In this document: positions 6,896 through 17,138 of the stretch, in pieces
How the letters are laid out: every line of letters begins with the position of its first letter
Position numbering within the stretch: the first letter of the stretch is position 1
From: Coneutiohabitans thermophilus
Lineage (GTDB): Bacteria; Zhuqueibacterota; Zhuqueibacteria; Zhuqueibacterales; Zhuqueibacteraceae
Reading direction: 5' to 3'
Length of the DNA: 64,000 nt
NCBI GenBank assembly: GCA_034505235.1
Contig: JAPDQY010000005.1
Coordinates: 3,634-67,633, forward strand
Program-made: the position numbers and the translations under genes
The notes under the pieces: model-generated
Database searches by the model: none
Seen by the model: only the letters and a program-made list of their open reading frames with translations
What the model was told of the DNA's origin: nothing

Positions 6896-9583
6896 ATGCG
6901 CATTTTCTCCGCGTTCCCCGAGGGTCTGGCGCCTGCCCTGATCGGCGTCCTGCTGCTGCCGCTGGCGGCAATGGCCGGTATCACCGGCAAAATTGCCGGG
7001 CAGGTGACGGACGCGAAAACCGGTGAGCCGTTGCCGGGCGCCACCGTGATCATTCGCGCGCAAATTATTGACGGCCGTGAAACCGCGCTGCAGCCCGTGC
7101 AGGGCACCGGCGCCGATGGCAAGGGTCGCTACTTCCTCATCAATGTGCGGCCCGGACAGTATGTGCTGGAAGCCTCGGTGATCGGCTACCAGCGGGTGGT
7201 GAAGCGTCCCATCCGCGTCGAAGTTGATCGCACCAGCACGGTTGATTTCGCTTTGCACGAGGAAGCGCTCGCCGGCGAAGAGGTGGTCGTCACCGCCGAA
7301 CGGCCGCTGGTGGTCAAGGATCTCACTTCCTCCTCGGCAAAAGTTTCGGGGGAAGATCTCAAGGCGCTGCCGGTCGAGGGATTTCAGGAGGTGCTCACCC
7401 TGCAGGCGGGCGTGACACGTGGTTTGGGCGGCGATCTCCACATTCGCGGCGGCCGCAGCAGCGAGATTCAGTTTTATGTCGATGGCATCGCCATCGCCAA
7501 TCCCTTCAGCAACAGCCTGGCGGTGCCGGTGGAAAACAATGCGATCCAGGAGCTGGAGGTGATCAGTGGCACCTTCAATGCCGAATACGGCCAGGCGATG
7601 AGCGGCATTGTCAACATCGTCACGCGTGAGGGCTCCGAAAACTATCGCGGCAGTTTTTCGGCCTATGCCGGCGACTTCCTGTCGCGCCGCGACGAAATCT
7701 TTTACAACATCGGCAGGATTGACCCGCTGGCGCAGCGCTATGCGGAAGCCGATCTCAGCGGCCCGCTGTTTACGCCCAAACTCAAGTTTTTTGCCTCCGG
7801 CCGGTTCACCGACCAGGAGAATTGGCTTTATGGCCGGCGCGTGTTTCTGCCGGGCGATTCATCCTCCTTCCGCGCCACCGATCCCAGCCAGTACTATCTC
7901 GAACGGCGCGGCGACTCCTCGGCGGTACCGATGAATCCTTATCGCAGCCTGTCGGGACAGGTCAAGCTCACCTGCAACCTCACGGCAAAATTCAAACTGT
8001 CCTACAATCTGCTCGCCAGCACCAGCAAAGGCCAGAGCTACAGCAATTTTTACCGCCTGAATCCGGATTACCGGCCGACGAGCTACACCCGGGCCTTCAA
8101 CCACATGTTCCGCATCGACCATGTGCTGGGCCGGCGCGCGTTTTACACGCTCAATCTCGCGGTCTATGAAAACGATGTGAAGAGCTACGTCTACCAAAAC
8201 CCGTTCGATCCGCGTTACCGCACGACCTTCGAGCGCGGCGTGCAACCGCAGTTCGTCTTTTCCACCGGCGGCGTCAGCCCCTCGCATTTCTACCGCAATG
8301 GCAGGAGCTATGCCCTGCGCGGTGATTTTACCCTCCAGGCCAACCATGCCCATCTTCTCAAAGCCGGTGCCGAGCTGCGCTATCACAAGCTGAAAAACGA
8401 ATTCTTCAATGTCGAAGTCAATCCGCGCAAATACGGCGATTATGCCGTGCGCATACCGCCGCTGAGTTCCTTCGACCATGATGCCTATCAGCGCGATCCG
8501 CTGGAATTTGCCGCCTACCTGCAGGACAAGATCGAGATCAAAGACCTGATCGTGAATGCCGGGCTGCGTTTCGATTATTTCGATGCGCGCGCCCGCGTGC
8601 CGGTGGATTTGCGCGACCCCGGCAACAAGATCTTCACCCGCGAGCAAGCGCTGGCTTACCGCCGTGTCAAAGCGAAGACCCAGGTCTCGCCGCGTTTGGG
8701 GCTGGCGTTTCCCATCACCGCCCAGGGGGTCATCCATGCCTCCTACGGCCAGTTCTTCCAGATTCCCGAATTCAGCCGCCTCTACGACAATCCCGAGTTC
8801 GAAGTGGTCGGTGCATACAACAGCATCATTGGCAACGCCGACTTGGAGCCGCAGCGCACGGACATGTATGAAGTGGGCCTGCAGCAGCAGCTCACCCGCT
8901 TTCTGGCCGTGGATCTCACCGGCTTTTACCGCGATGTGCGCAATCTGCTCGGCACCGATCTGCACGAAACCTATGCCGCGGACCTCTACGGCCGCTACAC
9001 CAACTCCGATTATGGCAGCGTGCGCGGCGTAACGTTGTCGGCGGAGATTCGTCTGCCGGAATATCATCTCACCGGCGGCGTGGATTATACCTATCAAGTC
9101 GCCAAGGGCATCGCCAGTGACCCGCGCCAGAAGTTCTTCGATGCCCAGGGCCGCAACGAAAGCGCCATCGTACTAGCGGATCTTGACTGGGATCTGCGCC
9201 ACAATGGCAACGCTTATTTGAATTATGCCCGGCCCTCCTGGGGCGGCAGTTTGATCGCCCGCCTGAATTCCGGCTATCCCTTCACCCCGGCACGCTTCAT
9301 CGAACTGCGCAACGAAGGCCGGTACAAGGGCGAACTGTTTCTCGATCTGCGGGCCTACAAACGCTTTGCTCTTGGCATGGTGCGCCCCGAAATCTTCGTG
9401 AAGGTGGACAATTTGCTCGACAGCTTCCGCCGCGATCTGCTGCCGGAAATCGACCCGCGCGACGAGGCCGCGCACCGCGCCAATGGTCTTGACATCATCA
9501 ACACGCGCTATCAGTTTGCCCTCAACCCGGCGGCGCAACCGGTGCCGCGTGAGGTGAAAGTGGGGGTGAAGGTCGATTTCTAA
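6896..9583 (+). CDS. TonB-dependent outer-membrane receptor with carboxypeptidase-regulatory N-terminal domain
   Basis: The 895-residue protein starts at ATG 6896 (a GAAAAGG-type ribosome site precedes it; the longer ORF from 6854 lacks a signal peptide). A signal peptide spans about 1-25. A CarboxypepD_reg-like domain follows (ITGKIAGQVTDAKTGEPLPG, about 27-115). The plug domain covers about 130-260 and has LHIRGGRSSEIQFYVDG and NAEYGQAMSGIVNIVTREG. A beta-barrel fills the rest and ends in an aromatic residue (VGVKVDF). Such receptors import ligands with TonB energy. The neighbours (phosphorylase upstream, surface protein and PorV-like protein downstream) suggest an oligosaccharide ligand. 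No SusD-type lipoprotein follows. Confidence 0.88.
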   Translation: MRIFSAFPEGLAPALIGVLLLPLAAMAGITGKIAGQVTDAKTGEPLPGATVIIRAQIIDGRETALQPVQGTGADGKGRYFLINVRPGQYVLEASVIGYQRVVKRPIRVEVDRTSTVDFALHEEALAGEEVVVTAERPLVVKDLTSSSAKVSGEDLKALPVEGFQEVLTLQAGVTRGLGGDLHIRGGRSSEIQFYVDGIAIANPFSNSLAVPVENNAIQELEVISGTFNAEYGQAMSGIVNIVTREGSENYRGSFSAYAGDFLSRRDEIFYNIGRIDPLAQRYAEADLSGPLFTPKLKFFASGRFTDQENWLYGRRVFLPGDSSSFRATDPSQYYLERRGDSSAVPMNPYRSLSGQVKLTCNLTAKFKLSYNLLASTSKGQSYSNFYRLNPDYRPTSYTRAFNHMFRIDHVLGRRAFYTLNLAVYENDVKSYVYQNPFDPRYRTTFERGVQPQFVFSTGGVSPSHFYRNGRSYALRGDFTLQANHAHLLKAGAELRYHKLKNEFFNVEVNPRKYGDYAVRIPPLSSFDHDAYQRDPLEFAAYLQDKIEIKDLIVNAGLRFDYFDARARVPVDLRDPGNKIFTREQALAYRRVKAKTQVSPRLGLAFPITAQGVIHASYGQFFQIPEFSRLYDNPEFEVVGAYNSIIGNADLEPQRTDMYEVGLQQQLTRFLAVDLTGFYRDVRNLLGTDLHETYAADLYGRYTNSDYGSVRGVTLSAEIRLPEYHLTGGVDYTYQVAKGIASDPRQKFFDAQGRNESAIVLADLDWDLRHNGNAYLNYARPSWGGSLIARLNSGYPFTPARFIELRNEGRYKGELFLDLRAYKRFALGMVRPEIFVKVDNLLDSFRRDLLPEIDPRDEAAHRANGLDIINTRYQFALNPAAQPVPREVKVGVKVDF

Positions 9584-9759
9584 AGCGCGGCAGCACCCAG
9601 CAAGGGTTGCCTGCAACCGCGGTATCGGATGGTTCCGCGAAGGAGGCCGTGGGGCACACTCGCCCGGGGATTCCGGCAGGATGACGGCGGGGGATATGCC
9701 TGTCAAAATATCAGCGCAGTCGCGCGTGGCCTGGCATCAAAACCAAGGTGGTTGATTCC

Positions 9760-12700
9760 ATGATGAAACGGAAAAGCATGGCGGCCGTGCCCGTGCTGCT
9801 GAGCGCCTGGGTGCTCGCCCTTCCGCTCCGGGCACAGAATGGCGGCGTCTATCTCGACCCCAATCGCAGCGACCGGCTGTTGCGCCGCGCCATGATCATG
9901 AACGCCAATCAGGTCGAGACCGACATCACCAATCACGGCACGATCGCGCGGGGCAATGACAGCCCCATCGGCGGGGTGTGGCCGCGCGGCACCGGGCACG
10001 ATCACATTCACGAAATGACCGGCTTTATCGCCGCGGAAGTGGTGGACCGGAACGGCCAGACCATTCATATCATCTCGGATGGCTATCGTGATGCCGGCGG
10101 CTCCGGCGGCGAGATCGATCCGGTGACCAACATCTCCTACAAGTTTCACCCCCTGCCGGGCTACTTCAAAGTGGCGCCGGGTCAGGATGAGCTGGCCAAC
10201 AGTCTCAATCCCAGCTCCTGGCCCGAGACGTGGCCGGGCAAGGACCAGACGTGGAACGGCCGCTGGAACGGCTACTTCGGCCTCAATCAAATCAACGCCG
10301 ATCAGGAAGTGTTGTATGTCATGGATGACAGTTGGAACAAGGAATTTCAGTTCTATCCCTTTCGCGACCGCCCCGACTGGCGGGGCCTGGGCATGCAAAT
10401 CGAAACCCGCTTGTTTCAGTGGGCCCACCCGCTCGCCAAAGACATTCTCTTCATTCATTATCAAGTTTCCAATATTGGCGAACACACCTACAACATCACG
10501 GACAGCAAAATTTTCTTTGGCGGTTATGCCGATATTGGGCCCGGCGGCCGCGGCACCACTGATGACAATGCCGCCTTCCGCAAGGAGCTCAACCTGGTCT
10601 ATGGCTGGGACAACGACAACATCGGGGTGTGGCAGCGCAACCGCGAAATTCCGCCAGGCTACCTCGGCTGGAAATTTCTCGAATCGCCGGGCCTGGGCGA
10701 TGACGGGGTGGACAATGACAACGACGGCCTGCTCGATGAACGCCGCGACAACGATGCCGGCAATTTGATCTTCGGACCGGTGGGAAAATACGGCGATGCC
10801 AAAGAGCACTGGAGCGGCGATGAAGACGGCGACTGGAACCCAGGCGTTGACGACGTCGGCAGCGATGGCGCCGGCCCGCTGGATGAAGGCTATCCCGGTC
10901 CGGATGCCGACGGCACCGAAGGCAACGGCCGGCCGGACCAGGGCGAGCCCAACTTTGGCAAGACCGACAACGATGAAAGCGATCAAGTCGGCCTGACCAG
11001 CTTCACCGCGCCGCTGTTCGGCACGGTCAACGTTACCGATGAAGAAGGGATGTGGCCGCGCATTCAACCCGGCTATTTCACCGTGCCGCAGCAGGCCGTC
11101 AACCAATATTGGATTTTCGGCAGCGGCCCGTTCAATCTGCCGCCGCGCAAGACCGAGCGTTTTTCCACCTGCTGGGTGTTTGGTGCCGATGAAGTGGCGT
11201 TGTTCCGCAGCGCGGAGGTGGCGCAGCGCATCTATGACTCGGACTACCGCTTTGCGCGGCCGCCACGCCAGCCCCGGCTCACCGCCATTCCGGGCAACGG
11301 CAGGGTCACGTTGATTTGGGATGAGCTGGCCGAGCTGAGCCGCGATCCCATTTATGGCCGCGACTTTGAGGGCTACCGGCTGTACCGCTCGACCGATCCG
11401 CAATTTCGTGACGCCAGGGAAATCACCGACGCGCTCGGCAACGCCCTGTTCCGGCAACCGATCGCGCAGTTCGACCTCGCCAACGGCCTGACCGGCCCGC
11501 ATCCACTGCAATTCGGCGAGGAAATTGGCGCACCCACCGGCATTCATTTCTACATGGGCGACGATACCGGCCTGCAACATTACTTCATTGATGAAGACGT
11601 GATCAACGGCCGCACCTACTATTACGCCCTGACCGCCTATGACAGGGGTTATGACGACGATTTTTATGGGCGCGGCCTGGCGGACAGCCCATTCCTGTTT
11701 CGCATCACGCCCAGCGAATCGCCCGCCGCGATTACCGTGACCGACGGTGTGATCACACGGGTCGATCAAAACACGGCGGTGGTGACACCCAATCCGCCGG
11801 CTTCGAATTTGGAGCCGGGCCGCACCGACGTCGGCGAGGTGTTGCATCACAGCGCCGGCCCGGCCACCGGTACGGTCGGCATTCGCATCGTTGCCCCCGA
11901 TTTGCTCAAGGACGAGAACTTTCGCGTGAGCTTCGGCACGGTGCGCGGCACCACCGTGGTTGAATATGAAACCAGCACGGTGACGGTGGTGAATGAAACC
12001 ACCGGCGATACGCTGGCCGCGCGTCGCGCCATCCCGCTCAACCTCGGCACAGCCAAGTATCAGCGCGAATGGACCACGGAGTTTTTGCAAAAAGGCTTCG
12101 TCCTCACCTTCCAGAACGAATTTCCCACGCGCGAGCTGGCGCTCAGCGAATCGGGCTGGGAGGCCGGCCGGCGCACCAATCTGGTGGCCACAGTGGCGCC
12201 GCTGTTCGACACGTCGCCGTTGTGGCCGGTGTCCTTCGTGCTGGAATTCAGCGATGAGGTGGGTGTCGATACCGCCTTCACCTCGAACACTGGACGCATC
12301 ACCCGGCCGGTGAATTTCAAGGTGTATGATTGGCATTCCCGCAGCCCGCTGGATTTCGTGATCAGCGAGAAAGTGGGACAGGAGGACGGCAAAATCACTG
12401 CCGGCGAGGTGGCTTATCTCGTGTTCAAGCCGACGCCCGGAGCGACGCGCTACAATCCCGCCTGGGCGGTGAAATTCGATCCGCCACTCGATGAGAATGG
12501 TTTGCCGCTGCCGGAGAGTGAATGGGTGCTGCCGCGCCGGGGCGACACTTTTGTTGTGCGCAATCGCATTCCTTTCAGCGAGCGCGACAGCTTTGTTTTC
12601 AGCACCGTTGCCGGCAGGGTGCGCGGCAATGCCCCGGCCACGGTGCTCGGCCGGGTGCGGGTGGTGCCCAATCCGTATGTCGTGGCCTCGATTCTCGAAC

Positions 12701-12954
12701 AACAGCCCTATCTTTCGGGCCGCGGCGAACGCTTTGTGCGCTTCATCAATCTGCCGGCGCAGTGCACCATTCGCATTTACACCGTCAACGGCGATCTGGT
12801 GCGCGTGCTGCAGCACAACGGCGTGGCAAACGGCACCGAGCGCTGGGACCTGACGACCAAGGATGGCCTGGAGGTGGCGTACGGTCTCTACATCTATCAC
12901 CTGGAAGCGCCGGGCATCGGGGAGCATGTGGGCAAGTTTGCGATCATCAACTGA
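9760..12954 (+). CDS. Large secreted surface protein with Fn3-like and T9SS-like C-terminal domains, function unknown
   Basis: The protein has 1064 residues. I chose ATG 9760 over GTG 9748 because AAGGTGG ends 8 bases before it and the signal peptide then starts with MMKRKS. An Asp/Gly/Asn-rich stretch near residues 310-400 (DDGVDNDNDGLLDE, GDEDGDWNPGVDDVG) resembles calcium-binding thrombospondin type 3 or dockerin-like loops. A fibronectin III-like part near 500-640 carries GYRLYRSTDPQF and YYYALTAYDRG. The end is a sorting-type domain with VVPNPYV and GLYIYHLEAPG. It sits between the TonB receptor and the PorV-like gene, the place SusD holds in Bacteroidota loci. It may be the surface glycan-binding partner, which is inference; no family name is certain. 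Confidence 0.7.
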   Translation: MMKRKSMAAVPVLLSAWVLALPLRAQNGGVYLDPNRSDRLLRRAMIMNANQVETDITNHGTIARGNDSPIGGVWPRGTGHDHIHEMTGFIAAEVVDRNGQTIHIISDGYRDAGGSGGEIDPVTNISYKFHPLPGYFKVAPGQDELANSLNPSSWPETWPGKDQTWNGRWNGYFGLNQINADQEVLYVMDDSWNKEFQFYPFRDRPDWRGLGMQIETRLFQWAHPLAKDILFIHYQVSNIGEHTYNITDSKIFFGGYADIGPGGRGTTDDNAAFRKELNLVYGWDNDNIGVWQRNREIPPGYLGWKFLESPGLGDDGVDNDNDGLLDERRDNDAGNLIFGPVGKYGDAKEHWSGDEDGDWNPGVDDVGSDGAGPLDEGYPGPDADGTEGNGRPDQGEPNFGKTDNDESDQVGLTSFTAPLFGTVNVTDEEGMWPRIQPGYFTVPQQAVNQYWIFGSGPFNLPPRKTERFSTCWVFGADEVALFRSAEVAQRIYDSDYRFARPPRQPRLTAIPGNGRVTLIWDELAELSRDPIYGRDFEGYRLYRSTDPQFRDAREITDALGNALFRQPIAQFDLANGLTGPHPLQFGEEIGAPTGIHFYMGDDTGLQHYFIDEDVINGRTYYYALTAYDRGYDDDFYGRGLADSPFLFRITPSESPAAITVTDGVITRVDQNTAVVTPNPPASNLEPGRTDVGEVLHHSAGPATGTVGIRIVAPDLLKDENFRVSFGTVRGTTVVEYETSTVTVVNETTGDTLAARRAIPLNLGTAKYQREWTTEFLQKGFVLTFQNEFPTRELALSESGWEAGRRTNLVATVAPLFDTSPLWPVSFVLEFSDEVGVDTAFTSNTGRITRPVNFKVYDWHSRSPLDFVISEKVGQEDGKITAGEVAYLVFKPTPGATRYNPAWAVKFDPPLDENGLPLPESEWVLPRRGDTFVVRNRIPFSERDSFVFSTVAGRVRGNAPATVLGRVRVVPNPYVVASILEQQPYLSGRGERFVRFINLPAQCTIRIYTVNGDLVRVLQHNGVANGTERWDLTTKDGLEVAYGLYIYHLEAPGIGEHVGKFAIIN

Positions 12955-13000
12955 CCCCGGCTTTTCACCGCAGGACCCATCCCAATTGCTGGAGTGGATC

Positions 13001-13990
13001 ATGATGAAGAAATTCGCGCTGCTGTTTTTGCTGCTGGCCGGCGCTGCGGGCGCGCAGACCAAAGTCGGCACCACCGCCGGTGCCTTTCTGCAGATCGGCG
13101 TGGGCGGCCGGGGTGCGGCCATGGGTGAAACCGCGGTGGCGAGCGCGGCCGATGTTTCCGCGATTTACTGGAACCCGGCACTCGCCGCCACCCTCGCCCG
13201 GGGCCAGGCCTATTTCAATCACACCACCTGGTTCGCCGACATCGACGTCAACTACGGTGCGGTGATGTTGTCTTTCGATGAGATCGGCCAATTCGCGCTG
13301 TCTTTCTACTCGCTGAATTCGGGCCAGCTCGAGATCACCACCGAGGAACGGGAGGAAGGCACCGGCCAATTGTTCACCGTGCAGGATCTCATGCTCGGCC
13401 TGACCTACAGTCGCAGTCTGACCGATCGCTTCACTTTTGGCGGCACGGTCAAGCTGATTCGGCAGGCGCTGTGGGACATGTCGGCGGCCACCATCGGTCT
13501 CGATGTCGGTCTCACGTATCGCACACCGTTCAACCCGGTGACGATCGGCATGAGCATTTCCAATTTCGGCGGCGAGATGCGGCTGTCCGGCACCAACACC
13601 GCGGTGCGTTACGATCCGGATCCGCGCGTGGGCGGCAACAATGACGGCATCGTGGCGGACCTGCGCACGCGCTCGTGGGATTTGCCCGTGACCTTCCGCG
13701 CCGGTTTCGCGTATCGCGTGCTGGAGACGCGGCTGAACCGCGTGCTGTTGAGCGGCGACGTGCTTTATCCCAACAACAACGACAATTATCTCAACCTGGG
13801 CGCAGAATACAGCCTCAACAACCTCTTTTTTCTGCGTGCCGGTTATCGCCAGCTCATGCTCGATGATGCGGAGGGCGGGCTGGCGGCCGGTGTCGGGTTT
13901 CACTACAAGAACGTGCGCATCGATTTTGCCCATACCGACCGCGGCCGCCTGCACAGTCCGCAGTATTTCTCGGTGGGCGTTGATTTTTGA
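13001..13990 (+). CDS. PorV/PorQ-like outer-membrane beta-barrel protein
   Basis: The 329-residue product has a short signal peptide (MMKKFALLFLLLAGAAGAQ) followed by the PorV/PorQ family hallmark GVGGRGAAMGETAVASAADV and IYWNPALAA. A beta-rich, aromatic-ended chain follows, finishing YFSVGVDF, as in FadL/PorV-type barrels. GGAG eight bases upstream supports ATG 13001. PorV is the T9SS shuttle or outer-membrane component that carries sorting-domain substrates to the attachment complex; paralogues exist in locus-specific copies. It lies 46 bases after the large surface protein and 68 before a T9SS-tailed hydrolase. A dedicated role in placing or docking those products is plausible but unproven. 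Confidence 0.75.
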   Translation: MMKKFALLFLLLAGAAGAQTKVGTTAGAFLQIGVGGRGAAMGETAVASAADVSAIYWNPALAATLARGQAYFNHTTWFADIDVNYGAVMLSFDEIGQFALSFYSLNSGQLEITTEEREEGTGQLFTVQDLMLGLTYSRSLTDRFTFGGTVKLIRQALWDMSAATIGLDVGLTYRTPFNPVTIGMSISNFGGEMRLSGTNTAVRYDPDPRVGGNNDGIVADLRTRSWDLPVTFRAGFAYRVLETRLNRVLLSGDVLYPNNNDNYLNLGAEYSLNNLFFLRAGYRQLMLDDAEGGLAAGVGFHYKNVRIDFAHTDRGRLHSPQYFSVGVDF

Positions 13991-14058
13991 ACGCGCCGGC
14001 CGCGGCTGACGCGGCACCGCCTGCGCTGTGTCCCAACCTTCAAACGGATCAGGTGCTC

Positions 14059-15996
14059 ATGTCCATTCGCAACCTCCGAGTGTTGGCGCTGTGGCTGCCG
14101 GCCCTTTGGCTGCCGGCCGCCGTGCCGCTGGCGGCGCAAACCCCCGAGCTGCGCGGCGTGTGGGTGACCAATGTGGCCTCACAGGTGCTCAACTCCAAGC
14201 CGGGCATTGCCGCGGCGATGGATTCCCTCAAAGCCGCCGGCCTGAATGCGATCTTCCCCGTGATGTACAACAACGGCTACACGCTTTATCCCAGCCTCGT
14301 CATGCTCGGCGTCACCGGCGAGCTGATCGATCCCGCCTTCCAGGGCCGCGATGTGCTGGCGGAGTTGCTTGCCGAGGCGCATCGCGTCGGTCTCGAGGTG
14401 CATCCCTGGTTCGAGTATGGCTTTGCCGCCTCCTTCGGCAACAACGGCGGGCCGATCCTGGCGCGCAATCCCGGCTGGGCCGGCAAGCGCCTCTCCACCG
14501 GCGGCGCCACGGATGATGAAGCCATTGGCGGCGGCTTTTACTGGCTCAGCCAGGCGCATCCGGAAGTGCGGGAATTTCTCCTCAGCCTGATGCTGGAGGT
14601 GGTCGAGAATTATGATATTGACGGCGTGCAACTCGATCGCATCCGCTATGGCCGCGTGCACTTCGGCCGCAACCCCAATAATCAGATTCTACCCTCCGAT
14701 TTCGGGTATGATGATGCCCATCTGGCACGCTATCGGGCCGAGCACAACGGGGCGGATCCGCCCGCCAATCCCGATGACGAAAACTGGCGCCGCTGGCGTG
14801 CCGGTTTGCTGAATGAATTCACCGCCGCGTTTTGCGACACGGTGAAGAAGATCAATCCCCACGTTCTGGTGTCGAATGCGCCGGTGGTGTATCCCTATGG
14901 CTATGTTTATTTCATGCAGGATTGGCCTGCCGCCGTGCGCCAGGGCCGGCCGGATTTCGTGGTGCCGCAGATTTACCGCTTCGATCTGGTTTCCTACACC
15001 AGCGAATTGAACAACACCAAAAGCCGCCTCCCCGCCGGCTATGACGGTTTTTTTGCCGGCATGTTGATTCGCAGCGGCAGCTATCAGGCGCCCGCAAATT
15101 TGGTGGTGAGCTTTGTGGAGCAGAATCGTCGCAGCGCTGTGGCGGGGGGCGTGTTCTTTTTTTATGAAGGTATGCCGCCGATCGCGCGGGCGCTGCACCA
15201 GCAGGTGTTTCAACAGCCGGTGTCGCCGCCGTTTCGCCGGGGCTTGTGGCGGCCCCCCGCCACCATCATCGCGGAAACCGCGGCCACGGTGGAACGCACT
15301 GGCAGTTGGACTTTGCTGTCCGGCAGGGGGGATTCGAGCTATTTCAGTTTCGACAACCGGATTTTGACCGCGCGCGGCAGTTCGGGCGCCGCGCTGCGTT
15401 ATTCCGCGGAAATCACCACCGCGGCACACTACGATGTCTATCTCTACCAGCCTTACGGGCCGCAACTCGCACGCGAAGTCACCGTGCGTCTGCTTGATGG
15501 CAGTGGCACGCAAATCAAGCTCAATGAGACCAACGCGGTTACGCGGGGATGGACCCTGGTGGGCACGAGTTTTCTGGCGACCGGGCTGCAAGCCGTTGCC
15601 GAGCTGACCACCGCCGGCGTGCCGGCCACGCAAACGGTGGCCGCCGATGGCCTGATGTTGGTCTTGAACCGCCAACTCAGCCCGGAAGTGGTGGTGACCG
15701 CAGTTGTCGACCAGCCTGCGCCTGCGGTGCCGTCCGCTTTTGCGTTGTGGCAAAATTATCCCAATCCTTTCAATCCTGCCACCACCATTGCCTTTGCGGT
15801 GCCGCGCCGCTCACTGCTGCGTTTGGAAGTTTTTGATCTGCAGGGCCGGCGCGTGGCCGTGGCTGCCGCGGGTGATTATCCGGCCGGTGTGCATCAGGTG
15901 ACCTTTAATGCCGGACAGTTGGCCGCGGGCGTCTACTTCTACCGGCTCTCGGCCTCGGGCTGGGTTGCCACACGCAAGCTCGTGCTGATGCCTTAA
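14059..15996 (+). CDS. GHL10 (DUF187) glycoside hydrolase-like protein with T9SS sorting domain
   Basis: The product has 645 residues from ATG 14059 (AGGTG upstream). After a signal peptide (to about residue 30) comes a GHL10 TIM barrel, about 33-400. It opens ELRGVWVTNVASQVLNS and includes VHPWFEYGF, YDIDGVQLDRIRYG and WAPS-like NAPVVYPYGYVYFMQDWP. A beta-sandwich of the golvesin or carbohydrate-binding type follows (about 415-550). The end is a sorting domain with LWQNYPNPFNPATTI. The family is related to alpha-amylase-like and GH66-type barrels; substrates are mostly unknown. It is likely displayed on the cell surface. A shorter relative lacking the sorting domain is encoded at 19659-20813. 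Confidence 0.85.
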   Translation: MSIRNLRVLALWLPALWLPAAVPLAAQTPELRGVWVTNVASQVLNSKPGIAAAMDSLKAAGLNAIFPVMYNNGYTLYPSLVMLGVTGELIDPAFQGRDVLAELLAEAHRVGLEVHPWFEYGFAASFGNNGGPILARNPGWAGKRLSTGGATDDEAIGGGFYWLSQAHPEVREFLLSLMLEVVENYDIDGVQLDRIRYGRVHFGRNPNNQILPSDFGYDDAHLARYRAEHNGADPPANPDDENWRRWRAGLLNEFTAAFCDTVKKINPHVLVSNAPVVYPYGYVYFMQDWPAAVRQGRPDFVVPQIYRFDLVSYTSELNNTKSRLPAGYDGFFAGMLIRSGSYQAPANLVVSFVEQNRRSAVAGGVFFFYEGMPPIARALHQQVFQQPVSPPFRRGLWRPPATIIAETAATVERTGSWTLLSGRGDSSYFSFDNRILTARGSSGAALRYSAEITTAAHYDVYLYQPYGPQLAREVTVRLLDGSGTQIKLNETNAVTRGWTLVGTSFLATGLQAVAELTTAGVPATQTVAADGLMLVLNRQLSPEVVVTAVVDQPAPAVPSAFALWQNYPNPFNPATTIAFAVPRRSLLRLEVFDLQGRRVAVAAAGDYPAGVHQVTFNAGQLAAGVYFYRLSASGWVATRKLVLMP

Positions 15997-16054
15997 GACG
16001 CATCTGCCAGGCTGGCAATGGAAAACGGACGGGCATCGTATTCCCCGGGATGAG

Positions 16055-17110
16055 ATGAAGATTGTCCACACCATCACGACGGATGTTGCCGTGCTCGGCG
16101 GCGGCCCGGCGGGCGTCGGTGCTGGCCTGGCTGCCGTGCGCGCCGGCGCACGCACGCTGCTCATCGAACAGTATGGCTTTTTGGGAGGCATGGCGGCCGC
16201 GGCGCTGGCCCTGCCCTGGCGTTATCGCCAGGAAACCGCTTTGCTGCCGGAGTTTGAAGAAATCCTGGCGCGCTGCCGCACGCTCGGGGTTTGCGCCGCT
16301 CCCTTTCCGGATTATGCCGATGCCAATTCGCGCCTGATCCTGCTCGATCCCGAGACGATCAAATATGCGCTGCAGGAACAGGTCCTGGCGGCGGGTGTGG
16401 ATTTGCTGTTGCACGCCAAAGTCATTATTTTGCGCCGCGTGCAGCAGAGGATCGTGACGGCCATCATACATTGCCGGGAAGGCGGGGTGTCGGTGCGGGC
16501 CACAGCTTTCATTGATGCCACCGGCACGGGGGCTTTTTGCCGCGGGAATTCACCGGTGCCGCTGGCCTATTCCTTCGTGGTGGCCGATCTCCCGCGTCTG
16601 CGCAACAGCGGGCAGGACCTGGGCGGCTACTTCGCCTGTTTTCTGCAGCAACGGGAGGCGCTGCAGCGTGTGCTGCCGGACCACGGGCTGGCGCGGCTGC
16701 AAGAGGAGCAGCCCGAGTTTCGTGCAGTGCAGAATGTCTGTTTCGATCCAGCCTGGCGCAGCGGCGAGCTGCTCATCCACCTGCTGTTTGCGCCGCCGGT
16801 ATCGCCGGAGGAGGCGGCGGCTCTCACGCATGCGGAGCTGCGGGGGCAGGCGTTGTCGCATCGCCTGGTGGAATACTTCCGGAAGCAGGTGGCAGGTTTT
16901 GAGACCGCGCGCATTCTGATGACGCCGGCGCAAGTGGGGCTGCGGCGACCGTGGCAGGTTCCGGAAACGGTCGACGCCGGCAATCTTCTCGTGGCCGGTC
17001 GGCATGCACTGCCCCCCTCGCCGGACGCCGCCTGGACCAGCCTGGCACCGCATACGTTTGCCAGCGGTGTGGCTGCCGGACAACGGGCCGCGGCAATCGC
17101 CGGCATCTGA
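16055..17110 (+). CDS. FAD-dependent oxidoreductase, short form (FAD_oxidored family)
   Basis: The 351-residue protein begins with TTDVAVLGGGPAGVGAGLAA, an FAD-binding Rossmann loop, then LLIEQYGFLGGMAAAALA, matching the first gene of the window. A second cofactor segment reads FIDATGTGAFC near residue 155. The C-terminal NLLVAGRHAL and the helix ASGVAAGQRAA are typical closing FAD contacts. It is shorter than many members (400-600 residues), with a reduced substrate domain. It is cytosolic, with no signal peptide. It sits 58 bases after the GHL10 gene and 28 before the deacetylase-like gene, inside the glycan operon. The likely role is oxidation or rearrangement of a sugar; the substrate is unknown. 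Confidence 0.8.
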   Translation: MKIVHTITTDVAVLGGGPAGVGAGLAAVRAGARTLLIEQYGFLGGMAAAALALPWRYRQETALLPEFEEILARCRTLGVCAAPFPDYADANSRLILLDPETIKYALQEQVLAAGVDLLLHAKVIILRRVQQRIVTAIIHCREGGVSVRATAFIDATGTGAFCRGNSPVPLAYSFVVADLPRLRNSGQDLGGYFACFLQQREALQRVLPDHGLARLQEEQPEFRAVQNVCFDPAWRSGELLIHLLFAPPVSPEEAAALTHAELRGQALSHRLVEYFRKQVAGFETARILMTPAQVGLRRPWQVPETVDAGNLLVAGRHALPPSPDAAWTSLAPHTFASGVAAGQRAAAIAGI

Positions 17111-17138
17111 AGCGTCTTCAACTTCGAAATCATTTCTT

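Noticed and set aside
9703..13122. A 1139-residue minus-strand reading frame
   Set aside because: It is antisense to the large surface protein. The plus strand has signal peptide, ribosome site and sorting domain; the minus frame has no recognisable domain. Long antisense frames are expected at this GC content.
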